The notes beneath the pieces were generated by a model. The model made no database searches. It was not told the DNA's origin and saw nothing but the letters and a program-made list of their open reading frames with translations. From positions 46,449-110,448 of the forward strand of contig CAVRJC010000010.1 in NCBI GenBank assembly GCA_963721435.1: a DNA stretch of 64,000 nt. The letters are read 5' to 3'. The stretch is from CAVRJC01 sp963721435 (GTDB lineage: Bacteria > Actinomycetota > Acidimicrobiia > IMCC26256 > DASPTH01). Below are positions 51,872 through 60,839 of this stretch, one piece after another (the first letter of the stretch is position 1; every line of letters starts with the position of its first letter). The translations under genes and the position numbers were made by a program.

Positions 51872-54154
51872 TCAGACGTGCGTCGAGGTGGCACGGAACC
51901 GGCGGAGTCGGAGGCTGTTCGAGACGACGAACACGCTCGACATCGCCATCGCGGCACCCGCGATGAGTGGGCTCAACAGTCCCGCGGCCGCGAGCGGCAA
52001 CGCGGCGACGTTGTACGCGAATGCCCAGAACAAGTTCCCCTTGATCGTCGCAAGCGTTCGACGCGACAGGCGGATCGCATCGACCGCGACCCGCAAGTCG
52101 CCGCGGACCAGGGTGAGGTCACTCGCTTCGATCGCAACGTCGGTACCGGTGCCCATCGCGATGCCGAGGTCCGCCTGCGCGAGCGCGGCGGCGTCGTTGA
52201 CCCCGTCGCCGATCATGGCGACGACCTTGCCTTCTGCCTGGAGGCGGCGCACGACATCGACCTTGTCGACCGGCAGCACCTCGGCGATCACCGTGTCGAT
52301 CCCGATCTGGGACGCGACCGCCTGCGCGGCTCGGCCGTTGTCCCCCGTCAGGAGGATGGGAGTCACCCCGAGTCCGCGTAGCTCGGTGATGGCCTCCGCG
52401 CTCGTCGCTTTGACGGTGTCGGCGACGACGAAGAGGCCGCGGGCTCGGCCGTCCCACGCGGCGAGCACCGCGGTGCGTCCGAGCGCTTCGGCCGATTCCT
52501 TCGCCGCGGTGAGCTCGGGCGACAGGTGGATCGCCCAGTCTGCGAGCAACCGCTCACGGCCGGCGATGACCGCGTGCCCCTCGACCATGCCTTGCACGCC
52601 AAATCCCTCACGATTCGCGAAGTCCTCGACGGGCGCGAGTCCGCCAGCGCGTTCGCTCGCGGCAGCGGCGATGGCGCGCGCGATCGGATGCTCCGACGCG
52701 TGCTCGAGCGAACCGACGAGCCGCACGAGCTCGTCGGAGTCGACGCCGGGTTCGCCGACCACGTCGACGAGGGCCATCTTGCCGGTGGTCACGGTGCCGG
52801 TCTTGTCGAGCACGACAGTGTCCACTGCTCTCGTCGACTCGAGGACCTCGGGGCCTTTGATCAGGATCCCGAGCTGTGCGCCGCGGCCAGTTCCGACGAG
52901 CAAGGCAGTGGGAGTGGCGAGCCCGAGCGCGCACGGGCACGCGATGATCAAGACTGCGACTGCGGCGGTGAAGGCGGCGGTCGTGGACTCACCAGCGGCG
53001 AGCCAGAAGCCGAGCGTGGCGAGCGCGAGCACGATGACGACCGGGACGAACACGGCCGACACGCGGTCCGCGAGTCGCTGTACGGGCGCCTTTCCCGACT
53101 GGGCCTCGGTGACGAGTCGTGCGATCTGCGCGAGCTCGGTGTCGGCGCCGATCCGAGTCGCTCGCACGACCAGGCGGCCTCCCGCGTTCACGGTCGCGCC
53201 CGCCACCGCATCGCCCGGAACGACCTCCACCGGCACCGATTCACCGGTCAGCAGCGACGCATCGATCGCCGAGCGCCCGTCTTCGACGATCCCGTCCGTC
53301 GCGATCTTCTCGCCCGGACGCACGACGAAACGGTCGTCGACCCGCAGGTCGCCGATCGGAACCCGAATCTCGGCTCCGTCACGCAGTAACGCAACGTCCT
53401 TGGCTCCCAGCTCGAGCAGCGCGCGCAACGCCGCCCCCGCGCGCCGCTTCGCACGCGCCTCGAAATAGCGCCCGGCGAGGATGAACACGATCACCGCCGA
53501 CGCGACCTCGAGATAGATCTCGTCGTGCCCGGTGCTTCCGGCGGCCTCCAAGCTGAACGTCATCTTCATGCCGGGCATGCCGGCGTCGCCCCAGAAGAGG
53601 GCGTACACCGACCAGCCGAACGCGGCCAACGTTCCCACCGAGATCAGCGTGTCCATCGTGGCGGTCCCGTGACGAAGATTCGCCCATGCCGCACGATGGA
53701 ACGGAGCGCCACCCCAGACGACAACGGGGGCTGCGAGCGCAAAGCTCAGCCACTGCCAGTTGCGGAACTGCAGCGCGGGAACCATGGCGAGCACGACCAC
53801 GGGGGCGGTCAAGAGCGCGGAGACGACGAGTCTCGTACGCAACGACTGCGTCGCCGCATCATCGTCGCGTCCCGCATCAGTTCTCTCGTCTTCATCGGCG
53901 GAGCCGTCCGCGTTCGGGACATGAGCCGAATAACCGGACGCCTCCACCACGTCGATCAGTTCGTCAGCCGTGAGGCCGGTTGGGTATGCGACATGAGCGC
54001 GCTCGGTCGCGTAATTCACCGTGGCCGTCACACCATCGAGCCGGTTGAGACGATTCTCGATCCGCACCGCACACGAAGCGCAGGTCATACCGCTGATCTC
54101 GAGATCCAACTCGTTCGACTGATCGGATTGTGCGTGCGTCGCGGGAACGTTCAT
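51872..54154 (-). CDS. copA: copper-exporting P1B-type ATPase
   Basis: 760 residues from ATG 54154, sharing ATGA with the copper chaperone stop. One N-terminal heavy-metal domain with GMTCASC (C25, C28), eight membrane helices, actuator TGES in ASLLTGESVPV, the Cu(I) channel motif ACPCALG, the phosphorylation site DKTGT, the ATP-binding HP in SEHPIARA, and GDGVND. The last helices carry YN in AFAYNVAALP and MSS near the end, the ligands specific for Cu+. It pumps copper(I) out of the cytoplasm. The operon order is chaperone, ATPase, CsoR. Confidence 0.95.
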   Translation of the reverse strand: MNVPATHAQSDQSNELDLEISGMTCASCAVRIENRLNRLDGVTATVNYATERAHVAYPTGLTADELIDVVEASGYSAHVPNADGSADEDERTDAGRDDDAATQSLRTRLVVSALLTAPVVVLAMVPALQFRNWQWLSFALAAPVVVWGGAPFHRAAWANLRHGTATMDTLISVGTLAAFGWSVYALFWGDAGMPGMKMTFSLEAAGSTGHDEIYLEVASAVIVFILAGRYFEARAKRRAGAALRALLELGAKDVALLRDGAEIRVPIGDLRVDDRFVVRPGEKIATDGIVEDGRSAIDASLLTGESVPVEVVPGDAVAGATVNAGGRLVVRATRIGADTELAQIARLVTEAQSGKAPVQRLADRVSAVFVPVVIVLALATLGFWLAAGESTTAAFTAAVAVLIIACPCALGLATPTALLVGTGRGAQLGILIKGPEVLESTRAVDTVVLDKTGTVTTGKMALVDVVGEPGVDSDELVRLVGSLEHASEHPIARAIAAAASERAGGLAPVEDFANREGFGVQGMVEGHAVIAGRERLLADWAIHLSPELTAAKESAEALGRTAVLAAWDGRARGLFVVADTVKATSAEAITELRGLGVTPILLTGDNGRAAQAVASQIGIDTVIAEVLPVDKVDVVRRLQAEGKVVAMIGDGVNDAAALAQADLGIAMGTGTDVAIEASDLTLVRGDLRVAVDAIRLSRRTLATIKGNLFWAFAYNVAALPLAAAGLLSPLIAGAAMAMSSVFVVSNSLRLRRFRATSTHV

Positions 54155-54357
54155 CCGACCACCATGTAGCCGGCCTCGTCGATCGCCGCGACCACATCCG
54201 CGTCTTCGAGCGGTGCATCGCTTTCCACGGTGACGGCGCCGGTCGTGAGGTCGATTCGCACCTCTCGCACGCCGGAGACCCGTGAGACTTCCTCGGTGAC
54301 GGAGCTGACACAGTGGCCGCACGTCATGCCTTCCACCACAAAGGTCTGCGTTGTCAC
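54151..54357 (-). CDS. copZ: copper chaperone CopZ
   Basis: 68 residues from GTG 54357, chosen because GAGGAG lies 6 bases upstream; a longer form from GTG 54399 would start 2 bases from the operator. A heavy-metal-associated domain with GMTCGHC (C13, C16), followed by VREVRIDLTTGAVTVES and a G-Y end. It carries Cu(I) to the ATPase and, in related systems, exchanges copper with CsoR. It is the first gene of the copper operon. Confidence 0.93.
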   Translation of the reverse strand: MTTQTFVVEGMTCGHCVSSVTEEVSRVSGVREVRIDLTTGAVTVESDAPLEDADVVAAIDEAGYMVVG

Positions 54358-54395
54358 CGTGGGCTCCTCATCCAGACGGGTCGTGCCGACGGCTG

Positions 54396-54590
54396 TCACT
54401 CTACCCCCGTAGGGTATCTGATGCCACTTCCGTCGCGGGCATCAAACTCGCTCCCTGAAGCTCCGCTCCCCTTATCCTGGGCAGTCCGGGCAACGTGGAC
54501 CTTGGCCTGCTTGAACTCCGCATCCGTGATCGTGCCGCTCGCCTTGAGCCGGCCAGACGCGGCACGAATCACTTCGCCCTGAAGAACTCT
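54396..54590 (-). pseudogene. SHOCT-domain fragment
   Basis: An open frame without its own start carries EVIRAASGRLKASGTITDAEF, the second half of a SHOCT motif (hydrophobic heptads, then G-x-I-T-D-x-E-F), and continues to a stop at 54396, through the copper operator. The upstream part of the gene is missing, so this is a 3' remnant, next to a transposase scar. Confidence 0.4.
54402..54416. promoter_or_regulatory. CsoR-type operator D at the copper operon
   Basis: TACCCCCGTAGGGTA: arms TACCC and GGGTA around 5 bases, just upstream of copZ. Same arms as operators A and C; the spacer is 5 bases rather than 4. It would bind the canonical CsoR encoded at the end of this operon. Whether the second, histidine-less regulator also binds is open. 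Confidence 0.65.
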
Positions 54591-54613
54591 GGGGAGTGAT
54601 CGAGGGGTGGGGG

Positions 54614-54629
54614 CGGTTCCGCGGAACCG
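54614..54629. repeat. perfect 16-bp palindrome next to transposase remnant
   Basis: CGGTTCCGCGGAACCG equals its own reverse complement. It lies 24 bases beyond the stop of the transposase remnant (54653) and could be the end of the former element, a terminator or a binding site. Confidence 0.5.
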
Positions 54630-54652
54630 TACTTGGGGTTGCCGGTTCTTGA

Positions 54653-54823
54653 TCATGGGGCGAGGCTGGCGATCTTGACGAGGTTGTGGCGAAGATCCCG
54701 TGTCCGCACCATGTCGCAGCCGGTGCGCCTCTTCACCTGTTTGCGGAACGCGGGTCGGTGTTCGACCTCGCGACGCGCGGCGTTCGATCTGCCTTTGCGG
54801 GGCAGCACCACTTGTCGCACGTG
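54653..54823 (-). mobile_element. DDE transposase C-terminal remnant
   Basis: A 57-codon open frame reads VVLPRKGRSNAARREVEHR, then FRKQVKRRTGC and, after an apparent internal deletion, RHNLVKIASLA and a stop. The sequence of V-x-L-P-R-K-G, A-R-R, F-R-x-x-V-K-x-R-T-G-C and H-N-L-V-K-I is the C-terminal pattern of several IS transposases. The block between R-T-G-C and H-N-L-V-K, normally about 35 residues, is shortened to about 10. It is upstream of the ATP-grasp region and downstream of the copper operon, an old insertion point. Confidence 0.6.
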
Positions 54824-54907
54824 TCATCGTCGCGCCGTGCCTGACTGTGGAGTGCCCACGCGAACCGTCTTCAAGGAGCGTTCAGCCAAGGCCGTGTCGG
54901 ATTGGGT

Positions 54908-56194
54908 GTGAACTCGCTCGAGGGTTGGCTCGAGAGCAAGGGCGGTGGCGCGCTTCCGGTTGCTGTTGTTCTGGGTGGGGGTCCGAATGGGTTGAGCGTC
55001 GCCCGAAGCCTCGGGCGGCGCGGGGTTCCGGTGTTGCTCGTCGACGGTGAGGAGGGGGTGGCTGGCCGTTCTCGGTTTGTGCGTTCCGTCGTTCTCCGGG
55101 GACCGTCGCAACATCCGGGCGATTGGGTCGATCTCCTCGAGCGCGTTGGTCCGCAGCTCTCGAAACCTGCTGTACTCATTCCGATCAATGACACGCTGAC
55201 GTCGCTCGTTGCTCGTCAGGCAGCGACGCTTGCGGGCTGGTACCGGTTCCGTGTTCCGTCGACGCAGACAGTCGAGGCGATCGTCGACAAGGGCTTGCAG
55301 TATCGGCGGGCGCGGGCCGTGGGCATTCCGATCCCTCGCAGCGAGTTCCCGGTGACACACGAGGACATCGTGCGCGTCGCCGCGTGCATGCCGTATCCCT
55401 GTGTCCTCAAGCCGCACCGTTCCCTGCCGGGTCGCGCGGTGATCGAGCACAATCGCAAACTGCTTGTCGTCGAGAATCCCGCTGATTTGGTGAGAGCGTT
55501 CGACCGGTACGCGACGCCGGACAACCCGTTCCTCGTCCAAGAGTTGATTCCAGGACCCGACACTTCGCTGTGCTTTTACCTGGGGTTCTGGGACGAAGCC
55601 GGCAGCGAGAACTGTTGGATCACTGCGCGGAAGTTGCGTCAGTATCCCGCCGGGATTGGCGACGGGAGCCTGGTGCGATCCGAACACATCCTCGAGGTCG
55701 CCGAACTCTCCCGACGCTTGTTGCGCGCCTTCGAGTACCGCGGTGTGGTGAACGTCGAGTTCAAACGCGATGCCCGTGACGGCATCTTTCGCCTGATCGA
55801 GATCAACCCGCGCACCGCGGGCTTCAACCAGCTCGCGGTCAGCGCTGGTGTCGACTTCCCGTGGATCAGCTATCAGTACCTCACCGGCGACGGTCCAGCA
55901 CCGGTGACTGAGTTCCGCGACGGAGTGAGATACGTCGACGAAGCCCGCGATATCCAGGCCTTCCTCGCGGGACGCCGATCAGGAGATCTCACGTTCTGGT
56001 CCTGGGTGTCGTCCCTCGTCGGGATACAGGCGTGGGCGGTCGCGTCGTTGCGCGATCCGTCCCCGTTGATCTTCCAGGCCAAGCAACGTCTCACCGCGGT
56101 TGCGTCGCGCGCTGGTGGAGTAGCCGCACGCGCCGCCCGTGTAGCGATCACCCGGACCGCCTTGTTCAAGTGCGGTGCAGGCTTCGAAGGGTAG
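54908..56194 (+). CDS. ATP-grasp carboxylate-amine ligase-like protein
   Basis: 428 residues from GTG 54908 (TTG 54902 is possible). VAVVLGGGPNGLSVARSLG is the N-terminal nucleotide-binding-like loop; VLIPINDTLTSLV and VDKGLQYRRARAVGIPIP mark the preATP-grasp fold; YPCVLKPHRS carries the ATP-binding lysine; FLVQELIPG and FRLIEINPRTAGFNQL carry the metal-binding E and N. The 70-residue C-terminal tail is helical. The enzyme would join a carboxylate with an amine through an acyl-phosphate, here probably on a cell-surface glycan, peptide or lipid since glycosyltransferases follow. Confidence 0.82.
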   Translation: MNSLEGWLESKGGGALPVAVVLGGGPNGLSVARSLGRRGVPVLLVDGEEGVAGRSRFVRSVVLRGPSQHPGDWVDLLERVGPQLSKPAVLIPINDTLTSLVARQAATLAGWYRFRVPSTQTVEAIVDKGLQYRRARAVGIPIPRSEFPVTHEDIVRVAACMPYPCVLKPHRSLPGRAVIEHNRKLLVVENPADLVRAFDRYATPDNPFLVQELIPGPDTSLCFYLGFWDEAGSENCWITARKLRQYPAGIGDGSLVRSEHILEVAELSRRLLRAFEYRGVVNVEFKRDARDGIFRLIEINPRTAGFNQLAVSAGVDFPWISYQYLTGDGPAPVTEFRDGVRYVDEARDIQAFLAGRRSGDLTFWSWVSSLVGIQAWAVASLRDPSPLIFQAKQRLTAVASRAGGVAARAARVAITRTALFKCGAGFEG

Positions 56195-56205
56195 TCAGGC
56201 CGGAG

Positions 56206-56320
56206 ATGTCTGGTCGGTCGGCGCTCGACGGGTGGCTTTCGGACGTCGAGGGCGAGAACCGGGTGGCGGTCGTGTTGGGTGGGGGGCCAACGGTCTGAGT
56301 TACGCGGTGGAGCATAGGCC
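56206..56320 (+). pseudogene. decayed second copy of ATP-grasp N-terminus
   Basis: ATG 56206 starts S-A-L-D-G-W-L, then RVAVVLGGGP, closely matching S-L-E-G-W-L and VAVVLGGGPN of the gene directly before it. A one-base loss at the GGGPN codons moves the continuation NGLSYA to the next frame, after which similarity ends. It is a truncated tandem copy or a relic of a recombination between homologous genes. Confidence 0.6.
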
Positions 56321-56460
56321 GCTGACGTCGACTGCCTCACGAGCGCAGAAGAACGTCCGTGCGAGGCCGCAGGGAAGATGTACGGACGGCGGGAACTGCG
56401 CGGGAACGTGGACGCGGTGCGTTCAGGATTCGTTCAACGCGACTGTGTCACGTTCGAGTT

Positions 56461-57888
56461 GTGGTAGGCGTCGGGTCGGGAGTCATCACCCGGTCGCGGC
56501 CCGTTCCGCCGGCGGCGACGACGTTGCCGACTGCTGGCGTTCGCGCCCGCAGCGTCGCACTGGTTGTGATCGTCGCGACCGGTGCAATCTTCCGGGTCTG
56601 GCGGTTGGGCACGCAGCGGCTCGGCTTCGACGAGGCGTTCACTGCGATGACGGCTAGACGGTCGCTCGGGTCGATGTTTGATTTCTTGCGTAGCGCGGAT
56701 TCGCATCCGCCGTTGAGCTATGTGATCCGCGCCCCGTTCGCGGGGTCGGGTGTGAGCGACTTCTGGATTCGGTTGCCGTCGGCGACGTTCTCGATCGCTG
56801 CACTCGCGTTGTTCGCGTGGTGGATGCGCCGCTACGGATGGGCTGGTGTGATCGCGACCGCGCTCATGGCGGTCAGCGCGTTTCAGATCGCGCACGGCCG
56901 CGACGTCCGCATGTACGCGGAGTTGGAGCTGATCGGGGTCGCGGCCGCGGTCGTGACCGACGGTTGGCTGCGCCGCCCGCAGCGTTGGCACGCGGCGATC
57001 ATCGGTGTGTTGGTCGTTTCGGGGTTGTTGACCCACGTCTCGATGTTCCTGCTCGGAGCCGGCCTTCTCGCGGTCGCGGGACTGCGGGTCGATCGGGAAG
57101 CTTGGCGTTGGCGGGTTGCACTCGGGATCGGCCTCGCAGGCTGGGTGCTTCTCTGGGGGCCGTCGTTCCTCGTACAGGCACATCGTGGGCACTCCGACTG
57201 GATTCCTCCGACTTCGTTCTCGGGACTCGTCGCCGCGGTGGGTCAGCTCACCACCACCGTGTCTGGGTGGCACGTGCTCGCGGTGGCGTTGATCATCGTG
57301 GGCGGGCTGTTGCTGCGCCGACGCGACCGGGTGATGGCGCGGGTGTGGACGTGTTGTTTCGTCGTGCCGGTCGCGGCGGCGGCGGTTGCTGGCCTGTTCG
57401 CACCGGTGCTGCTCGATCGCACGCTCACGGTCGTATCGTGGGGGGCGCCCTACGCGATCGCGATCGTGATCGAAGCGGTCGGTCGCCGCGCAGGGTGGCT
57501 CGGTGTCGTGGCGGCTGTGCTGGTGGTCGCGGTCAGCGTCCCGTCGGCAGTGCAAGCGGTCACGCAGCGATCGACGCCCGACGTCGTGATCCGACACCTC
57601 GAGGCGGCGATGCGGGCGGGTGACCTCGCCGGCGTGAACCCGGCCCGCCGGCGCCCGGAGATCGTGTGGCCGCTGGCGGTGTCCGCCGGCACGACCGCGC
57701 AGAACGTGCACGTCGCCGCCCTCCACGGTGCTTCGGTCGTCAAGATCGGCACGGCCGCGCCGACCGGGCGGGTCTGGCTGCTGGACTGGCGCAAGCACAG
57801 TCGCCGAGGCCAGCGGCTGCCCCATTGTGCGCCGGTATGGCGGTATCGAAACGCTCGCGTGTTCTGCGTGCAGCTTCCCGCGCCATGA
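56461..57888 (+). CDS. membrane glycosyltransferase (GT-C/ArnT-like)
   Basis: 475 residues from GTG 56461. LGTQRLGFDEAFTAMTARRS near residue 50 is the conserved first extracytoplasmic loop (R-x-x-x-D-E) of GT39/83-like polyprenyl-phosphate sugar transferases; DSHPPLSYVI follows. About ten membrane helices (about 20-40, 90-115, 125-145, 160-185, 190-215, 240-260, 280-300, 305-330, 335-355 and 360-380) and a 100-residue C-terminal external domain. The enzyme would transfer a sugar from a polyprenyl phosphate to a surface acceptor. The stop overlaps the start of the phosphoesterase gene by ATGA. Confidence 0.82.
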   Translation: MVGVGSGVITRSRPVPPAATTLPTAGVRARSVALVVIVATGAIFRVWRLGTQRLGFDEAFTAMTARRSLGSMFDFLRSADSHPPLSYVIRAPFAGSGVSDFWIRLPSATFSIAALALFAWWMRRYGWAGVIATALMAVSAFQIAHGRDVRMYAELELIGVAAAVVTDGWLRRPQRWHAAIIGVLVVSGLLTHVSMFLLGAGLLAVAGLRVDREAWRWRVALGIGLAGWVLLWGPSFLVQAHRGHSDWIPPTSFSGLVAAVGQLTTTVSGWHVLAVALIIVGGLLLRRRDRVMARVWTCCFVVPVAAAAVAGLFAPVLLDRTLTVVSWGAPYAIAIVIEAVGRRAGWLGVVAAVLVVAVSVPSAVQAVTQRSTPDVVIRHLEAAMRAGDLAGVNPARRRPEIVWPLAVSAGTTAQNVHVAALHGASVVKIGTAAPTGRVWLLDWRKHSRRGQRLPHCAPVWRYRNARVFCVQLPAP

Positions 57889-59351
57889 TGCGCCTGCGAC
57901 GAGTTGTGATCGCAGCGCTCGTCGGCGTTGCGGTTGTGGCCTCGATCACGAACGATGGACGGGCGTCGAGCGCGGCAACCGCGGGGATCCACAAGATCAA
58001 GCACGTCGTGGTGATCATGCAGGAGAACCGGTCGTTCGATTCGTACTTCGGGACATATCCGGGCGCGGACGGGATCCCGATGCACAAAGGCATACCGACG
58101 GTGTGCCTGCCCGATCCACAAACTGGTGTCTGCCATCGACCGTTCCACAACTCCGCCGACATCAATGGAGGCGGGCCCCATGGCGCGCCAGCGGCCGTCG
58201 CCGACATCAACGGCGGCGCGATGAACGGGTTCCTGGCGCAAGCCGTCACGACCCCGCATCGATGTGTCGACGTGAACGATCCGCGGTGTGGTTCGTCGGG
58301 TCCACTCGACGTGCTCGGCTACCACGACGCTCGCGAGATCCCGAACTACTGGACGTACGCGCGACGGTTCGTCCTGCAAGACCATCTCTTCGAGCCGAAC
58401 GCGTCATGGAGTCTCCCGCAGCACCTGTTCATGGTGTCGGAGTGGTCGGCGACGTGCTCCATCCCTGCCGACCCGCAGAGCTGTACCAACGAGCTCAACC
58501 GCCCCGCGTTCCCTCCCGACTTCAAGGTCGCATCGCGGAGACGCGCGGCCGCGTCGGTTTCGGCGGCACCACCCGACTACGCGTGGACGGATCTCACGTA
58601 CCTCCTGCACGCCCGACAGGTGTCTTGGGGGTATTACATCGTCGCCGGCCAGGAGCCGGACTGCGAAGACAGCACCGAGGCGACCTGCACGCTGAAGGCG
58701 CAGAACGCGACGACACCCGGCATCTGGAACCCGCTGCCCTACTTCGACACGGTGAAGAACGACGGGCAGCTCGCCAACATCCAACCCGTCCAGAACTTCG
58801 TCGACGCCGCCGGCCGCGGCACCCTCCCGGCTGTTTCCTGGGTCACCCCGAGCAGCGACGTCAGCGAGCATCCTCCCGCGTCGATCGCGGCGGGCCAGGC
58901 CTACGTGACGGACGTGATCAACGCCGTGATGCGCGGCCCAAACTGGAAGTCGACCGCCATCTTCCTGACGTGGGACGACTGGGGAGGCTTCTATGACCAC
59001 GTGAAGCCTCCGGTCGTCGACCAGAACGGGTACGGCCTGCGGGTGCCCGGGCTCGTCATCAGTCCGTACGCAAAGCGCGGTTACATCGACCACCAGATCC
59101 TGAGCCATGACGCGTACGTCAAGTTCATCGAAGACGACTTCCTCGGTGGCGCTCGCATCGACCCGAATACCGATGGACGGCCCGACCTGCGCCCCACCGT
59201 CCGCGAGAACGTGAAGATCCTCGGGAACCTCGTCAAGGACTTCAACTTCCACCAGGCGCCTCGCGCACCGGTGTTGCTCGATCCGCACCCGTCAGCGGCG
59301 CAAGCGCGCGCGGTCCAGACTCGCGTGCAGCAAGCACGACGAGGCCGATGA
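57885..59351 (+). CDS. secreted phosphoesterase (phospholipase C/acid phosphatase family)
   Basis: 488 residues from ATG 57885, coupled by ATGA. Signal peptide of about 32 residues. The domain opens with IKHVVVIMQENRSFDSYFGTYP, in which the E-N-R-S-F-D-x-x-F-G block is the metal and nucleophile site of bacterial phospholipases C/AcpA. NASWSLPQHLFMVSEW, WVTPSSDVSEHPP, FLTWDDWGGFYDHV and VPGLVISPYAKRGY complete the family, with metal ligands near D-W and D-H. It acts outside the cytoplasm on phospholipids or phosphate esters. Its last 110 bases overlap the end of the convergent mannosyltransferase gene. Confidence 0.9.
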   Translation: MMRLRRVVIAALVGVAVVASITNDGRASSAATAGIHKIKHVVVIMQENRSFDSYFGTYPGADGIPMHKGIPTVCLPDPQTGVCHRPFHNSADINGGGPHGAPAAVADINGGAMNGFLAQAVTTPHRCVDVNDPRCGSSGPLDVLGYHDAREIPNYWTYARRFVLQDHLFEPNASWSLPQHLFMVSEWSATCSIPADPQSCTNELNRPAFPPDFKVASRRRAAASVSAAPPDYAWTDLTYLLHARQVSWGYYIVAGQEPDCEDSTEATCTLKAQNATTPGIWNPLPYFDTVKNDGQLANIQPVQNFVDAAGRGTLPAVSWVTPSSDVSEHPPASIAAGQAYVTDVINAVMRGPNWKSTAIFLTWDDWGGFYDHVKPPVVDQNGYGLRVPGLVISPYAKRGYIDHQILSHDAYVKFIEDDFLGGARIDPNTDGRPDLRPTVRENVKILGNLVKDFNFHQAPRAPVLLDPHPSAAQARAVQTRVQQARRGR

Positions 59352-60591
59352 GCGCCACGACAAAGCCGAGGGGGGCCAAGATCTCGTAGTAGACGCGCCA
59401 CACACCGCCGGTGCCGCGCACCGGCACGTAGGAGAGTGCGAGCACGGCGGCCTGCGCCGCGGCGAGCAGCGCGAGTCGGGATCGCCACACCAACGCGAGC
59501 GTCGGCAGCCCCCACGCGACATACCACGGCAGCACATACTGCGCGGTCAACAGGAACGCGAGCACGACCGCGCCCGCCACCCACGCGGGTGAGCCCGACC
59601 GGCGCGGCAACACGATCAGGGCCGCAGCGATCAGCGCGAGCGTCAGGAGCGGAAGAGGGCCAGGTCGAACGCCGACGGCACCTGGCCAGTTCCAGAACGA
59701 GGCGCGAGTCGTTCGCTTGCCCGCGGCATCGAGCACCGGCTGGAGCGCGGACCATCCTCCAGCACACGCGTACGCGCCGATGATGACACCGGCGGCGACG
59801 CCCGCCATCACAAACGCCTTGACGCGACCCCAACGGACCCACGCCCACACGAAGAGCCCGGCGAGCGGAAGCAGCACGACGATCTTCACGAGCGCGCCCG
59901 CCGCCATGGCGACGCCGGCCGCGACTGGTCGCTCGTCGGTGACGAGTAGCGCTCCGGCGAGCACCGCAACGCCGACGAGCAGGTCGTTGTGGCCGTCCGT
60001 CACGGCAGCGATGAGCGCCGGGTTCAGACCCACGAACGCGAGCGCCGCCGGATCGCGCGTCCGGCGCCACACCAGCACCATCGCGCCCGCCATTGCCAAC
60101 GCCTCGATGCCCTGGAAGAAGACCCGGTTCGCCAAGGGCGACGATCCCGTCACCGCCGTACCCACCGCGGCGACCGCGACGAACCCAGGCCCATACACCG
60201 ACGGTGTATTGCGCCATCCGACCAACGACAGCAGCGGATCGTTCGGGTAGTCGGCCGGCACGTGCGTGTACGGGCTCACGCCGTGAACCGACACCATGCG
60301 CCCGTACATCGCGTACGACCACATGTCATGCCCGACCGGCGGCACCGCGACCGCGACGAGCAGCAACGCGCCTGAGACTGCCACGACGCGACCCTTGGTG
60401 AGCACCGCGTCCCTCACCGGGCGCACGAACAGGCCACCGAACGACACGAACGCCGCGGCCAGCACGAGAAACCGAACGGCGACCGGAGGACCGTCGCCCG
60501 CGATGATCGACGCCGCGGTGCACCCGGCGGTCGTCACAAAGCACACGCGGCCGACGACGCGCGGAGACAACCGAGCCAAGCCGTGACTCAT
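59242..60591 (-). CDS. polyprenol-phosphate mannosyltransferase-like membrane protein
   Basis: 449 residues from ATG 60591. Around twelve membrane helices; GHDMWSYAMYGRMVSVHGV near residue 95 is the D-x-x-x-Y loop of GT87/MptA-MptB-type alpha-mannosyltransferases, followed by VPADYPNDP and GLNPALIAAVTDGHNDLLVG. RTTRASFWNWPGA is a further external loop motif. It likely extends a lipomannan-like or other surface glycan from polyprenyl-phosphate-mannose. It may start earlier in frame, but this part is arginine-rich. The end overlaps the phosphoesterase gene, which is unusual; the last 30 residues may be dispensable. Confidence 0.8.
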   Translation of the reverse strand: MSHGLARLSPRVVGRVCFVTTAGCTAASIIAGDGPPVAVRFLVLAAAFVSFGGLFVRPVRDAVLTKGRVVAVSGALLLVAVAVPPVGHDMWSYAMYGRMVSVHGVSPYTHVPADYPNDPLLSLVGWRNTPSVYGPGFVAVAAVGTAVTGSSPLANRVFFQGIEALAMAGAMVLVWRRTRDPAALAFVGLNPALIAAVTDGHNDLLVGVAVLAGALLVTDERPVAAGVAMAAGALVKIVVLLPLAGLFVWAWVRWGRVKAFVMAGVAAGVIIGAYACAGGWSALQPVLDAAGKRTTRASFWNWPGAVGVRPGPLPLLTLALIAAALIVLPRRSGSPAWVAGAVVLAFLLTAQYVLPWYVAWGLPTLALVWRSRLALLAAAQAAVLALSYVPVRGTGGVWRVYYEILAPLGFVVALIGLVVLAARESGPRALAPLTGADRATPVREAPGGS

Positions 60592-60839
60592 CGACGGTCT
60601 CCACCCTTCCTCGGATGCGACCCCGCCAGGACCGAGTATGACCGTGCACGAGCACAACTGACGATCGCCTGAATACCGCGCCGGCGCAGGGGCTCTGCGC
60701 AGCCCCATCTCTCGCGACCGTCGGCCCCTTGCCCGGATTCACCACGCATCGCCGACCGAGCGCTCTCCCGAACTCGCGCATCCCCGAACCGCAGTTCGCA
60801 GATCGCGCGGCAAGACGCGGCGTGCAAGACTCTTCGGAC

